From assembly GCA_018257865.1 (NCBI GenBank), contig JAEUBA010000004.1:372001-436000 (forward strand): DNA of 64,000 nt, given 5' to 3'. The position numbers and the translations under genes were made by a program. The stretch is from Stereocaulon alpinum. Taxonomy: Eukaryota > Ascomycota > Lecanoromycetes > Lecanorales > Stereocaulaceae. The notes beneath the pieces were generated by a model. That model was not told where the DNA came from. It did no database searches and saw only the letters and a list, made by a program, of their open reading frames with translations. Below, piece by piece: positions 22,931-36,325 of the stretch; position 1 is the first letter of the stretch; every line of letters begins with the position of its first letter.

Positions 22931-23200
22931 ATTGGCCAAATCCCTTTAGTTAACTGGCCAGTTTTGGGAGGTCAAATTCCCAAGAGGATGTATTTTTTAT
23001 AACTCCGGGGTCTAACCCCGGGCTCACTTAGATACCAGATAAGCGACACATAATCCGCGAAGGAGATATTGGTGGCTGAACTTTTTGTATAAAAATTACC
23101 AAGTATTGCAAGCGCCATAACTTTGTATGCGAAAGTAATCCATCAAACCTGCTACGTAGGGAATTAGAGGTAGTGGCTAGTTAGGGGGTTTGGCCCGTTA
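22931..23200. mobile_element. MITE-like inverted-repeat element, copy B
   Basis: About 270 bp, bounded by imperfect copies of the element A inverted repeat: left end at about 22932-22960 (TTGGCCAAATCCC...AACTGGCCA), right end at about 23174-23200. Internal matches to copy A include AACCTGCT-[GA]-CGT-[GA]-GGGA. Differences between the two copies are mostly C/T and G/A transitions. It ends about 98 bp before the NCL1 start codon, so it lies in that gene's promoter or 5' UTR. Confidence 0.6.
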
Positions 23201-23297
23201 CTGTAGAGCATCGGAGAATGATTTCACCGATCTCCAATTGACTTCACATAACCTCGGAATTCATGAGTACTTAGTTACCTCTACCACAAAGCGTATA

Positions 23298-26246
23298 ATG
23301 GGTAAACGTGGGGGCAACAGAGTCAGTACGTCCAGAAACAACAAGTCTATTGGATACATACTCACGATTCTGACAGGGTCGTGGGGGCTTCCGTGGTCGA
23401 GCTCGAAGTGGAGGCGGAGGGCATGGCGGTGGCCAGCGCTCAATCCGCACAGATTACTCGGAAGTACCTAAGGCGAATGAGCTGTTCGAAAGATATTACA
23501 ATGAGCTGGGGGTTGTTGATGACGCGGAGAAGGATAGCTTTTGGGGCACTTTGAAGCGAGAACTCCCCAATAGCTTTCGTTTTACTGGATCCAAGGGGTA
23601 CGGTTCCCAATGAACGATTGAGCTCACGATTGGACGCTAATACATGCCGTCTTTAGACAAGCTTTGCCTGTTCAGCAATTACTCAAAGACCGCTACATTC
23701 CTGAGATAACATCCATCAAATATGACGGCGAACTTGTGGACCCGCCGACTGCGATCCCGTGGTTTCCAGACCAATTGGCGTGGCAGATGACAACGCCTAA
23801 GAATGTCGTCAGAAAATTCCCACCCTTCAAGTCGTTCCAGCAATTCTTGGTATCGGAGACAAGCGTTGGGAATATAAGCAGGCAAGAGGTAGTCAGCATG
23901 ATACCGCCACTGCTCATGGATATCAAACCGGGCATGACAGTCCTGGATCTGTGTGCTGCGCCTGGTAGCAAGGCTGCTCAGCTCATCGAAATGGTACACG
24001 GTGGAGAAGAAGCGCGGACGCAGAAAGTCATCCGTAAAATGAAATTGGACGAAGGGCGAGAGGCAAGCCTAGATGGTGACTTAACGCAAGAGCAGATGAA
24101 GGACAAAGCGGAGAGCGGTGACCTATCAGACCATGGGAGAACGACAGGACTACTGATTGCGAACGACGCGGACTACAAACGGGCTCACATGCTGATACAC
24201 CAAATGAAAAGGCTCAACTCGCCCAACCTGATAGTGACCAATCACGATGCCACAATGTTTCCTTCCATTAAGCTCGCTCCTGAGCCTGTCAAAGAGGGCG
24301 GCCAGCCAAGGAACAAATACATGAAGTTTGATCGCATTCTGGCAGATGTGCCTTGCTCTGGCGATGGTACGTCCCGGAAAAATGTGAACGTATGGAAGGA
24401 TTGGAACCCTGGAAATGCATTAGGTCTCTTCTCGACTCAACTGCGGATCTTAACACGTGCGTTGCAAATGCTAAAGGTTGGTGGAAGAGTGATCTACTCG
24501 ACTTGCAGCATGAACCCCATCGAAAATGAGGCGGTCGTCGCGGCTGCGATTGCTCGGTGTGGTGGCTTGTCTAAAGTCGGTATTATAGATTGCAGTAGTG
24601 ATCTCCCAAAACTCAAAAGACGACAAGGCCTGACAGCCTGGAAAGTGATGGACAAGCAAGGGAGAGTGTGGTCATCTTGGCAAGACGTTGAGGAAGAGAA
24701 GGCGATGAATGGTGAAGAAGGCCTTGGAAGACTATCCGAATCTATGTTCCCACCCACGGAGATGGGCGTTGCGCTGCCATTGGACCGGTGTATGCGCGTA
24801 TATGGACATCTACAAGACACAGGGGGGTTCTTCATCACAGTCCTTGAGAAGAAGACAGAGATCAAGGCCAGGCCGGAGGCAGAGCCCAAACAGACCGAGC
24901 CACAGCCCTCTATCATTGATGTAGTGAACGAAATCGAAGCCCAGCCAACGAATGGCACCAACCCAATCGAGAAAATCGAAGCTTTGGACGATATCGCTCC
25001 ACCATCAGTTAACAATGATGCAGAAGGTGTGTCAGCAGCAGCGCGACAGAACAAAGCGAATGCCCCCAGCACCTCCACAACAGCCATAAAGCGCGAACGA
25101 GACGCCGAAGCCGACGCCGAAATGTCCAACAAACGTCCCAAATTCCGAGATGAAGTCAATGACCCAGCACCCCAAGGCTCCGAAGACCGTCAAGTCCACT
25201 ACCCACCACCTCCAGGCGCCGTTCTCGCAGCCACTCGCCCCGAAACCACCACATCCCTCCCCTCACCTCCAGCACCATTGAATGGCAACAGCGCCCATCT
25301 CAAAAAAAACAAACAACCATACGAAGAACCCTTCATATACCTCTCTCCTACCCACCCAGACCTCGAGTCAATAGCGAGCTTCTACACACTCTCTCCCTCT
25401 TTCCCCCAAGATCGCTTCATGGTCCGCAACGCAAGCGGGATCCCCGCAAAAACAATATACTATACCTCCGCCCTAGCGCGGGACATACTAGTGTCCAACG
25501 CCAGTTCCGGAATCAAATTCGTCCACTGCGGCGTAAAGATGTTTGTCAAGCAGGACGTACAAGCCGCTGACGTTTGTCGCTGGCGCATCCAGAGTGAGGG
25601 ATTACCGGTACTGGAAGCCTGGGTGGGCGAGAGTAGGGTTGTTAGGTTGACTAGTCGGAAGACGCTGAGGGGCCTGCTGGTTGAGATGTTTCCGAAGGTC
25701 GATGGAGAGGGGTGGAGGGCGTTGGGCGAGATTGGAGAGAGGGTGAGGGATATCGGGATGGGGTGTTGTGTGCTGAGGGTTGAGAAAGGAGAGGGCGAGG
25801 ATTCATTCAGGTTCGTTCGACACCGTTTGCAATTCGGACAACGCTGATTAGAGCTTTGCAGTGAGAGGATGGTCCTTCCCCTCTGGCGTAGCATGCACTC
25901 CCTGAACCTCATGCTGCCCAAAGAAGACCGCAAAGCTATGCTACTACGGCTATACAACGAGGACACACCACTACAAGACCACTCCAAGGACCGCTTTGCT
26001 AAACAAAGTCTGAAATCAGAACCCAACGAGGACGATGAGGTCGCAGAAGCCAGAGCCAAGGCCGAAGTAAAGAATGAACTGATCATCAGAACCGAAGGCG
26101 ACGAAGACACTATCGCACTTGCCGGCTTAGAAGACGAAGACGCAGATCTGGGCGTAGATGAGGACGTGAAGGCTGAGAGGGAAGATGAGAGGGAAGACGA
26201 TATCCTACCTGATGCCTTGAACGAGGAGCTTGAGGGCGAAGTGTAG
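23298..26246 (+). CDS. NCL1: tRNA (cytosine-5)-methyltransferase, NSUN2/Trm4 family
   Basis: Model: join(23298..23321, 23377..23597, 23657..25810, 25862..26246), giving 927 residues. Introns are 55, 59 and 51 bp; donors are GTCAGT, GTACGG and GTTCGT. The family (yeast Ncl1/Trm4, human NSUN2) makes 5-methylcytosine in tRNAs using S-adenosylmethionine, in the nucleus. Visible features: a Gly/Arg-rich N-terminus created by splicing exon 1 to exon 2; the SAM-binding motif DLCAAPGSK near residue 179; motif IV DVPCSGDGT with Cys315; and motif VI YSTCSMNPIENEAV with the catalytic Cys365. A variable linker at about 420-560 is followed by a conserved C-terminal domain. The last intron joins EDSF to ERMVLPLWRS...LMLPKEDRK, a conserved ending; without it the protein would stop early. 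The tail is very acidic. Some 927 residues is long for the family because of the linker and tail. Confidence 0.95.
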
Positions 26247-29200
26247 CAGGTCGAGCTCCGATGAGTCGACGAAAAGCGAGGTGGAGATTATATATCTAGA
26301 ATAGATCCGATACTATCTAGACGCTCGAAAAAGGAATATCAGATACTGTCGATCAACTCCGTTGTTCCCTGTCTTGCGTGTATACATCATATACACACAC
26401 TACATGTTATACGTCTCCTCCCATCGACGGCCTCGACAACCCTACCCCCGGCGTTGAAAGAGATGTCCAGGCGTCAACGGTATACATTGCACATGTAAAC
26501 TGAATGTACAAGGCAAGACACTCAAATCAATCCACCATCGCCAACCCCCCTCGCAGTGCCCACCCCAAAACCCCTTCCCCATCCTCCGCAACTCACTTCT
26601 CCCTCCTCTCCCACAAGAGGAGGTGCCGTGAGCCTGGGCACTGTGGGGCGCAGAAACCACGTCTAAGTAAAAGGTAGTATGTCCATACCAAGTCGCAATT
26701 CGACGACAGTTCTGTGGATATAGGCTTAATATGAGGATCGAGCGATTGATTGCTAAAGCCACCGGGGCAATGGGCCCACAGTTCGGTGGCTGGGATGGCT
26801 GGGAGCGTCAGATCAATATGTAAATCTCTTTAGGGAGGGAGGGAGCAGGTTCGAGAGGTAGGCTGGTATACTATCTCTTGCCGCTCTTGCCCTCGGGTAG
26901 GGGTGTTATATATGAGGTAGAATCTAAAGTACACTGGCGAGAGGAGATAGGGATAGATCTAGTTCGCGTCACATGTACGACCTCCATCCATTCATTCTTA
27001 GCTATCATGCAACCCAATCGTTGCGAGCATATTCTATATGTACAACTCCGTCTATCCCACCTCCTGACCATGATGCCCTTTTGCGCCTGAGACATGTAGA
27101 TATCGTAGGTATTTGGTGCTATCCTGGAGGGAAGGCGATTGTGCGAGGGTGGGTAGCAAGTCGTTTGATATTAGCAGCCCGTCTCGGAGACGCCGGGGTG
27201 TCATCTGGGGCGTTGCTGCTGCTGTAAGGTGTATCATAAGAGCGTTGTCTTGTCACTTGATGCGAAAGGCTGTGCGAAACTGGCGGCGGGGTTTGTTGGT
27301 ACGGATCAATTGGGGATTATTTGGCTGTTGCAAGAGGCTCAGAGGGTCGCAGAGGGTCATAGCCAGCACCGTGTACAGGTGAATCCCATTCCTGGCTTAA
27401 GCCTTTCACAATCCCTCCCAACCATCCGTCAGACACTCTCGATCCGGAAAGCTGTGCGCCTTCCTCATTGACACGAAGGCAATCCAATGGCTTGCTTTAT
27501 CAAACAAAAATAGACGGGACACGTGATGGTGTAAGACCTAGTACGACGGTTAGCCTATCAATGGCGTAGACGGAAGATACGAAACCAAAGGATCGAACAC
27601 GAAGGAATCCGTCCGTCTCACACGCACCCTAGCTATCCTCGAGCACAGATAAGAAGCGAAAAATCCAGCGCAACATCATCGACCCTCAAACTGCTATTGC
27701 TGCCTGGACATCCGTCGAATCCTGTTTTATGTCAAGACGTGTTGGCAATAATGGGCGCAAATGAATGTTGTTGCCAATTGGTAAGTGTCATGTCAGCTTT
27801 GGCTAGCCCCGAGCAGAAGACGGGTTGTTCGTTTCCATACATCGCGTTTCAAGATGCCGAAGCTGACGCATGATGCCCAGCCCGTGGCGAGAGGGCCGTG
27901 ATCCCGCGCCATCGTTAACTTATTTCGGTAACGAAGCGAAGCGAGCTGATTCCCAGCACCCCTCGGCGTTCCCGTTCTAGAAGGACGCATTCGGGCCGGT
28001 GAGTGTAGACACCAAGTACACCAAAAGGAGGTTAACATGCGCTTGTGGCCAGTATATTCAGATAACAGACAGGTGGTGCATCAGTCGATAGCGTTTGAAA
28101 CTCAGCCTTAACACGAAGGTGTTCCAGCTCGTAGTTGTGACTTTGTGTCATCTTTGAATCGACATTGGATGTAGACCGGTAGTCTTTCGGCAATTGGTAG
28201 TTGCAGGAGCTTGGAGTGGCATCATACGGCCACGATTATCATCACTCGGTACTGCACGTTGGCAGCCGCGGTGCATTGTCGTCCCAGTTCTTGCCGTCGT
28301 GGCGTGGACAGAGGTGAGAGGAAGTAGTCGGTGGCATTCTTGTAGTAGCTGAACGGTGCGCTTGCTGTCCTCGCAGCAGCGTACTTATAGCCTAATGGGG
28401 TATGGTGTAGACTGCTTTGGTTGCACGTCTTACTAGTAGCCCTTTGGGCTTCAGCCTCGTGCGGTAATTGGATATAACAAAGCGGACGTCTTCCAGAGAC
28501 CACATGACCCGTGAGAAGGTCGTCGGGCACACATTGGTGTGAGTCATGTCGGGCCGACTGCGGGACCTGTTGACATGTTGGATGTTAGGAGTGTCGGAAA
28601 GGGTTAGGCGGGAAGCATGCATGCCAATGGTCGTGATGTCTGCACCTCAGCATGTCTACCTTAGGCTTACTGGGAGATGTGTGATGGGGTTTTGGTTGCG
28701 ATTGCGGTCTCGAATGTTCCACCTTGAAGGTGGAGGCGGTTGGCGAACATGACTCAAGAATGCAAAGAGGGTCTAAACATCTGGAACATGTCAGACCTCG
28801 TATGGCCACATGCTCCTTCCAAGGCTCTTGCAAGAAGTGGCTGGTATCGCTAGAGGCCGAGGTATGAGACACTGCACTGATTTCAAAGCAGTCAAAACAC
28901 ACTCTCCGACACATCTGCTTCACCAAGAGAGCTTAGCTGAGGCCCAGAGTCGCGTGTCACGCCCAGTGCAGAAACCGTCTCATTCCTTCGACTCGCTTAA
29001 TCCTTGACGCTGGTCGATAATGGCAACAATGCTAGCCAGTCGTTGCTTATCGGGGTCATTGGGTCTAGATTTGTAGCTGTCGACAGTTAGCGAAGTAGAA
29101 TCTTTGTAATCGTGGCAGGTCTCTTTGTGGTTGCACAACAGAGACCACGCTCCTATCCAACGGCTGACGGGTCTCGAGCCTAGAGCGCACGTTGCAAGAT
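26247..29200. other. gene-poor region, left part
   Basis: About 3 kb after NCL1 with only short frames (at most about 113 codons) on both strands and no recognised motif, tRNA or intact transposon. I see nothing that supports a gene. Confidence 0.5.
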
Positions 29201-29582
29201 ATGCAGGACTTCAACGAACTAATAGCGCTGAATGATTCTCTCCGATCAGAGCCCGGCAGAAGATCAGCAAGTCAGAATTACATTAATAACGTTGCAGGCG
29301 ATGTTCTCGCAGAGGACGCTTGCTATACATCCGCTGTAAGAGCCTTCTCTGGTGACAATCTACAAGAGAGCACTCAGTAGCCGTCTACAGGTGATAGGTA
29401 GCAGCATGTGCGGTTTGGTTAAAGACTTGCTCGATAATGAGCCCGATGCTCAGGTACGTACCGAGGACGTCATGATCTCGGCCGAATTGTTGTGTTCGAG
29501 TCCGGACAATCCATTTTCGTGCAAGCGAAGACTAGTGCGGGCTGCCGATATCATTCGGCGCCATGCGCCATGCGTCTTGTAG
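29201..29582 (+). CDS. possible small two-exon gene, 108 residues
   Basis: Two open frames join cleanly as 29201..29335 and 29391..29582 through a 55-bp intron with donor GTAAGA and acceptor CTACAG, in phase 0. The product starts MQDMQDFNELIALN and ends ADIIRRHAPCVL. It would be mostly helical with five cysteines and no recognised family. A second consensus donor (CAG|GTACGT) lies inside exon 2, so the true C-terminus may differ. It stands alone in a gene-poor block. Chance joining is a real possibility. Confidence 0.3.
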
Positions 29583-32500
29583 ACCAATAGATCCCATTTG
29601 CGTTGCGCACTACCCATTCGAAAACAGTCCAGCCAGTGCATGATCACTATTCCGACTTGACACAGGGAGCGAAGCATGGCCTGCTGCAGGGCTTTGAATC
29701 TGGCCTAATCTTAACCGCTACAGAGCACAACAAGCGTAATACGACAGGCGGGTCGAAAGGGTAAAGATGCAAACAGCTACTCACGGTACCGGAGGAATAG
29801 CATGTCTTGATCGCTGATCGTCGGCTTCTAGGTCTTTCAGCGGGCATGCCCCTATAGAGTCATGCAACCGACGTGTATCATGGGCGCGGGAATAAGATGA
29901 GCCTTGGCATTTCCAATGGATATAGTGGGGGCTGAACGAATTATGTATGTGATTGGATGGGTTTGCTCGGGTAGAAACGCGAAGGATGTGATTATAGAAC
30001 CACGATTAGGGAAGCAAGGCAAAAGTTGCATCAGTGAGCATTTCGTGGCTGGAATGGCTGGCCTCGTCAAGTTGCGCCATGACACGCACAGTCGATCTCC
30101 CGGAATAGCCATTGAGCAGCTAAGGTGGTCCAATTGGAGGTTGAACGTGGTGGTGTAGCAAAAAGTCGCAAAATTTGTCACAATCTAGGATAGGTCGTAT
30201 TTGCCAGATACTGCAGCTAGAAGATGTTCCGAGCTACCTCTAGTGGTGCATTAGCCTGAGCCTGGTTACCTAGTGCCATATTTCTAGGAAGCACACCTTT
30301 GTAGTCTTGGCCAAGAGGCTCCGGGTACGCAAATGTAACGAATTGGTGCCTCATGGCGTTATCCTTGCGAGTACCCGGAACGTCTTTCTTTGGTTCTTGT
30401 TGTCGGAATGATAGTTGCATGGCCTCCCACAGCATGAGCTGTCTCCTCAAGTCAAACAAATCGGTTTCTCCAGGCCTTGTGGTAGCAATCGGGGTAAGCA
30501 ACACTTTGATTGCCTGGAGGTTCGGGAGATGAAATCCTACGCAATCGCACCATTACCGAGAGCATATTCGTTTACAATGCGGTGGGCCATTACCCATATC
30601 GACAGGCTCCTGCTAGTGCCTGGAATCATGATGGCCATTTGCCAAGGCTTGTAATGAAAGCTCTCTTTGAGGCTATGCAATATCATGCAAAAATGATAGT
30701 CTCGTTGGTCTTGGGAAAGTGATAGCTTACGTGGACATTAGCCTACGGAGATGCACCAAACAACCGCGAAGCGGCAGTGCCTTGAATGCACGAGCGCTTT
30801 GAACCTGTACACGTAAACTTTCCATCTTACGAAGCTGCCGGGGGGTGATCCTGCATTGGATGCCCGCAGCACGTCGAATTTGTGCTGACTTGAGATAGGG
30901 TGAATCGTCGATGGCGACATGCCGGACAGACTACTCGTGATGTTTTGCAGTGAGGGGGAGCAAGATAAATACAGCCACCCGATAACGAGGTTGAGTAGGA
31001 CGATCGGACATCTGTGGCTTCTTCTTGGTGCGACTCTACGCTGGGGCCTTGATGCACCTACCAACCTTGCTTTGTAGGCGCCCTTTGATAGGCTCTGTCC
31101 ATCATCGCTATGTTGCCCGCTGGAGGAACGAGTATACTTTTCTATCGATTAACCAAAGAAAGCAGAGTGAGGTCATGTAAGGGGTAACAACGGTATGTTG
31201 ACGGCAACGGAGTGGCGTGTAGTAATGATTGGACGGCTCGCGGCCAATTTTCGATCATTTCTTACCTGACAGAGCGCTCTTGTCAGCTACACCACTAACC
31301 GCTATCGATTCCTACTCCCTACCCGACTTTGGACCTGCGTAGCCAGATCCAATGAGTGTTCTCAGTTTCAGATGCCCGAAATTCAGAAAGAACTCCGAGC
31401 TTGATGATTCAAGAATAGGGCTGAACGAATGCGGGCCTTCTGAGGTTGACGGCGCCTTGCAGTAGTAGAAGGATGTACCTAAATCCAAGGCAATCGGCGC
31501 TTCCTCGGGTGAGAGATACTGCAAGCTCCAGCCGCGAGCTGCATTTGGGGGCGAATGATAGCAGGCCGTGTTTTGCCGCCAGAGAAGTACTCCAGCCTAC
31601 CTTAGGGCGCAATGGTGCTGACAATCCTTGTCGTTTGTCGCGTGGTTCTTGCATCATGCATGGCTGACAAGCATGACGATGATCATCCTTCTAACGTGCC
31701 AACGGGCGAAATATATTGTCGACTCTGACAGTCACAATCTTACCCCACAGTCAATAAGCACGGCTTAGCAGCAACAGGGCAACACGTCGTCATTGCAAAG
31801 TCCAGACTCGAGTAGAACCAGTGTCAAGGGGCATGGAGTTACAGGATGGGTTCTTGTCAGAGATTCCTTCCTTGTTACTCTCTGGATGACTGTTTTCTTC
31901 CGAAGCCTCGGCGAAGACCGCTCACATGATCCTTAATTTGGGGTCGGCTCCCGGGTGAGGAACCTAAATCTTGAGCTCAGAAGTGCCACGTTGGGTGACG
32001 TTGCCCAATGGCACTCTCCCGATCCGCTACAGGTCAGTCCGCCCCTCTAGCACCAATTGAATTCGAGGAACAGGGAACCAAGAGGCATGGATCAAATCTC
32101 CAAAGGCAGACGGCGCCAACTCTGAAAAGGCTGATGTGGTCCAGCCTCAATTCCGAGAGAGCCTCCTCCACTGACCGCCATTTGGCGATTTAAGCTCATA
32201 CCCAATCGCATCAACAGCATAATGTGATGACCAGAATGATGATGCGACAATCTGAATCAAGGGTAACATTAGGGTTGTCAAGGAGCCAACGTTCGGAGTT
32301 AGGTATGCGGTGTCACGGTCAAAGCGTTCCGCGTCCACGCCTGGTTCAGGTGGGAAAATGGGATAGGTAGGCAGGCGCGGTAACTACGGGGTACATGTGT
32401 TGTCTTGGAAGGATCGATAATCGATGACCGGACGAAAATTAGCTGCCCAGGTCAAGCCACAGGCTGGATTGAGATTGCCTGGCGCCCCTTTTTCCCTTCG

Positions 32501-33493
32501 AAGCTTTTCTGGAATAAGGCCAGACAAGGCCAAGCTTCGATCCGGAGCAACCTTGTAGTGTAAAGGGCCTGACCCGATTCCCCGGGGAGCATGGACGGGC
32601 AGGGGTGTGAGGCCAATCGGGACTCGTACCTGCCTTGGAGCCAAACCCGCCAGCCCGTCACGCACTAAGGTCGATCTCTAGCTCGAGCCCGGGGGGAGAA
32701 TGACAAGCGTCAGGTCGCCTGTGCCAAGTACCGGAATTGCACACTAAGCCCCCTAGCGTAGGGACGCTGCATCTTCCACCGTGGATCCTTTCTCACAAAT
32801 TTCACCCGAACACGTACTCTGTACAATGCCTGCGCAACATCGCCACACCCCAGGAACCTCCTCCCAATAGACTCAGCCCCGTCGCTTATGCATCCGTCAT
32901 GATCGCCCGTCTGATCATGGGGTCTGTACGGAGTAACTTTGGCTTTGCTCTCAGGGCCCCTGGTACCTAAGGCGAAAGTCTCCCACCGCCTGTTTTCTAG
33001 GTACTGCATGCTCACCGCAGCCTCTGCGGATGTCTGTGGAGTACAATGTCCTAGAGTTCCGGATCCTTACCCGTCATCATGGTCTCGAGTCTTCCTTAAA
33101 TTGCTATATCAAAAAGATATGGCCCTCTTTCCTTGTCTGTTTGACAAATCTCGTTTTCCCAAATCGTCAACTTTGCCCTTTTCTTCCCGCTCTCCCATGT
33201 CAAACCGTTTGTCTTAAGATCCCCCCTAGCATCTAACAGCCCTCCCTCACTAGCCAATCCAAACTACTGGGTCTGACTATCAGATTAAGGGACCAGGATC
33301 GCCCTTGCCTAGAGGGATCTGACGTGCAGTCTCCAGGATTTGATCCCCTACTCCCACGTTGCTTCTGACGTCCCTGCGTTGTGGCTAAGGGCTTTCGCTA
33401 TCTTTCCCCTTGCCTTAAGTCTTCATGTCTCGAGGACAATAGTACATCACCCAGTTTTATACTGCTGTCCGGAATCGACAACCAGGTGACAAT
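29583..33493. other. gene-poor region, right part
   Basis: About 3.9 kb with short frames only. None carries a recognisable domain, and neighbouring frames could not be joined through consensus introns in a convincing way. The right end is the promoter region of the MFS transporter gene. Confidence 0.5.
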
Positions 33494-35618
33494 ATGCGGA
33501 CCTCAACACCACCTCACCGTCGCCAACGTGTCAACGGCACCAAGACGGTGCTATTCCCCTCACAGCAGCTCTTCATTCTAGGTACGTCTCCCTTGTTGGT
33601 AACGGTAGCGACGTCGAGGTGGTGGTCAATGGGCTGCCTTTGCCTTTTGCCATCACCCCAACGCACGACACCACGTTCCATGGCTTTCTCTTCGAAGCTC
33701 ACGATGACTGACAGCTTTCTTCTGCCTAGCACTATGCCGGATCTGCGAACCAATCGCCTTCATGTCCATCTTTCCTTACGTCTACTACATGATCCTATCC
33801 TTCGACATCACCTCCGATACTCGTCAAATTGCAATCTATGTCGGCATGGTCACTTCTGCCTTCGCCTTCGCAGAGTTCTCGTCTGGTGTCGTATGGGGTC
33901 GAATCAGTGACAAGGTGGGAAGGAAACCTGTATTGCTCGGTGGATTGGCAGGAACGGCGCTCAGTATGCTGGTCTTCGGGTTTGCGCCAAGTCTTCCTGT
34001 TGCAGTGCTCGGGCGAGCTTTAGGCGGGCTTCTCAATGGGTAAGTCTGAGCTTATTAATTGTCTCTCCATCGATGGACTTCTCACTCATAATTGTCTTTA
34101 GGAACATGGGAGTCCTTCAAACTACCGTGGCCGAAATTGTCACTGTCAAAGAGCATCAGCGTACGTCAAGCGAACCCGCGAAAGGATCAATCCAAGCTCA
34201 CATGATATAGCCCGAGCCTACTCTATCATGCCTTTTGTTTGGTGCCTCGGGTAAGTCGTCCATCTCCAATGGCGTTGGTCACTGTTAACACCTATTATCA
34301 AGATCTATTCTAGGCCCAGCACTCGGCGGAGCGTTAGCTCAACCATGCGAGAACTTTCCGACGATATTTCCTCGAGGCACTGTATTCGATCGCTACCCCT
34401 TTCTACTCCCAAATTTAGTCTGTGCCGTGGTGCTTACATTTGGGGTTTTGATTGGCGTGCTCTTCCTAGAGGAAACCCACGGCGACAAAAGGCATCTTCG
34501 GGACCGTGGTATCGAAGCTGGACAATGGTTGCTAAGCCACCTGGGATATAAGCAACATCTGGTCTCTGCGGAGAAGCCTACTGAAGTCAATATTGAGGAC
34601 TACGAGAATCTGCTTGAGGAGGAAGCACCGCCAGGCTACCGCACAACCGAAGGATCACCCCGCCTACCATCGAGCCGCTCCCAGTCTCCAGACGCGGCGC
34701 GCACTCACTCAAAGTTCTCTGGGAGACGAGTATCGAGCAAGCCCAGAGGTGTCAAGAAAGCCTTTACGAAACAGGTTGTTCTGAACATCCTCGGGTTCGG
34801 AATCTTAGCATAGTAAGCTCCCTAACTTATCTAAAGCTTCATTGCATCCTCGCTGACGCTACGATAGTCATTCGATATCCTTCGATCAGTTAATGCCTGT
34901 ATTTCTGAGCGAGCCGATCTCGCACGAGCCACCTTCGCTGCCTTTCAACTTCACTGGGGGTTTCGCTTTATCGACTAAGAAGATCGGCTTCATGCTTTCT
35001 GTGCAGGGCGTATATTCAATGCTGGCCCAAATCTTCATCTTTCCATTTGCCGCCCGTCATTTCGGGACCCTCAAGACGTTCCGCTTTGTGGTGATGACAT
35101 GGCCGTTGCTTTACCTTGTGGTACCTTACGTCGTACTGCTTCCCCAGTGGCTTCAGGTGCCCGGTATCTACTTCTGCCTGATATGGAAAATCACATTCCA
35201 CGTCTTGGCTTTTCCCTCCAACGCCATCCTCCTTACCAACTCAGCCCCTTCACTACTCGTCCTCGGCGTTATCAACGGTGCAGCAGCATCAACTGCCAGC
35301 CTTGCCCGAGCTTGTGGCCCCACAATGAGTGGAATACTCCATGCCTGGGGCTTAGAGATGGGCTCAACCGGCATGGCTTGGTGGGCTAGTGCCGTCATCT
35401 CCCTCATTGGAGCCTTGGAAAGCATGTGGCTAAAGGAGGTGAGGGGCAGAATGGACGACGTTGATATTCAAGACGAAGAAGGTTTACCCGAGGAAGCGGC
35501 ACTCATCGATCCCGTCGCCCTTGACGCTGCTATCAATGCAGCGGGTGATCTCCCTCAACCTCTTGGCCAGGCTGATTACGAACTCCACAAATTTGATTCC
35601 AAGGTAGCTATCACTTAG
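33494..35618 (+). CDS. MFS transporter, DHA1-like
   Basis: Model: join(33494..33581, 33730..34039, 34102..34160, 34211..34250, 34303..34812, 34868..35618), giving 585 residues. The five introns are 148, 62, 50, 52 and 55 bp with consensus donors, and all phases agree. The start of the fold reads QLFILALCRICEPIAFM, then MFS motif A, GRISDKVGRKP, between spans 2 and 3. A G-[SP]-A-L-G-G motif follows after the fifth short exon. A hydrophilic Ser/Arg-rich central loop of about 120 residues separates the two six-helix halves, and the C-terminus is acidic. The layout fits the family that includes the uncharacterised yeast protein YCR023C. The substrate is unknown; drug or metabolite efflux is inference. 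A Zn2Cys6 regulator follows on the same strand, 0.7 kb downstream. Confidence 0.9.
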
Positions 35619-36325
35619 CCAACGACTTTCATGATCTTGCTCGGCAGGACCGACTAGAACTTTTATCTAACGGCATCTGTTTTCACTACGACCTTACGAC
35701 CATTCTATCGGGCGAGCTACTTGTTGATTCTCGGCTTTCTAGTACGATTCATAGCATCGCAGCGGGCATTATAGACAGGATTATGGGTATACATTGGGAG
35801 GCTTCGTTTATAGTTCTTGCTGGAGGCAATCTGTTTTTGGTAGTCTTGCGTTCGCTGAGCATACATATACCCCTGATAGACTAGACATCCATTCATTGGC
35901 AGGCATGACTCCTGTCTTGTATAAGGTCAAAGACCGTCGAAAGGATTCCACAGTGTGTTTGCATTCACTAAATGTTGTTCTGAGAAGATAATCCTGGCAA
36001 GCGGTGGGAATTGGATGGCAGAGGCATTTGTCGAAAGATCCACTTGTAAGCTGTACGTACTTATTTCACTCGATAGCGCGCTGATAAGGCAGGGCTGACT
36101 ACTGATGGACACGCCCGCGCCGCCTTGCCATTTGTCGATGGCGTAGAAGCTCACTAGAAGGGCGCGCTGGATGCGTTTTGATGTGACACGACATGACCCT
36201 GACTTGTCACTCGAAGCTTCAATTTTTATCATCATCTGGATCATCCCTTTCATCAGTCTGAGGTATGCCCCTACCGTTATGCTGTCGCTGCCTTCGCTCT
36301 TGCTGTGACCTCCCCACGCGTTATC
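35619..36325 (+). other. intergenic region upstream of the Zn2Cys6 gene
   Basis: Holds the 3' flank of the transporter and the promoter/5' UTR of the transcription factor. No gene is supported. Confidence 0.55.

Noticed and set aside
25862..26246. Separate small acidic protein gene after NCL1
   Set aside because: The GTTCGT...TTGCAG intron at 25811-25861 joins it in phase to NCL1, and its start matches the conserved NCL1 C-terminus.
28585..28926. 113-codon minus-strand frame with several Cys and His
   Set aside because: Cysteine spacing does not fit a known zinc finger and the frame is isolated.
30217..31064. Minus-strand frames that might form the C-terminus of a transcription factor
   Set aside because: I could not join them through consensus introns and saw no family motif.
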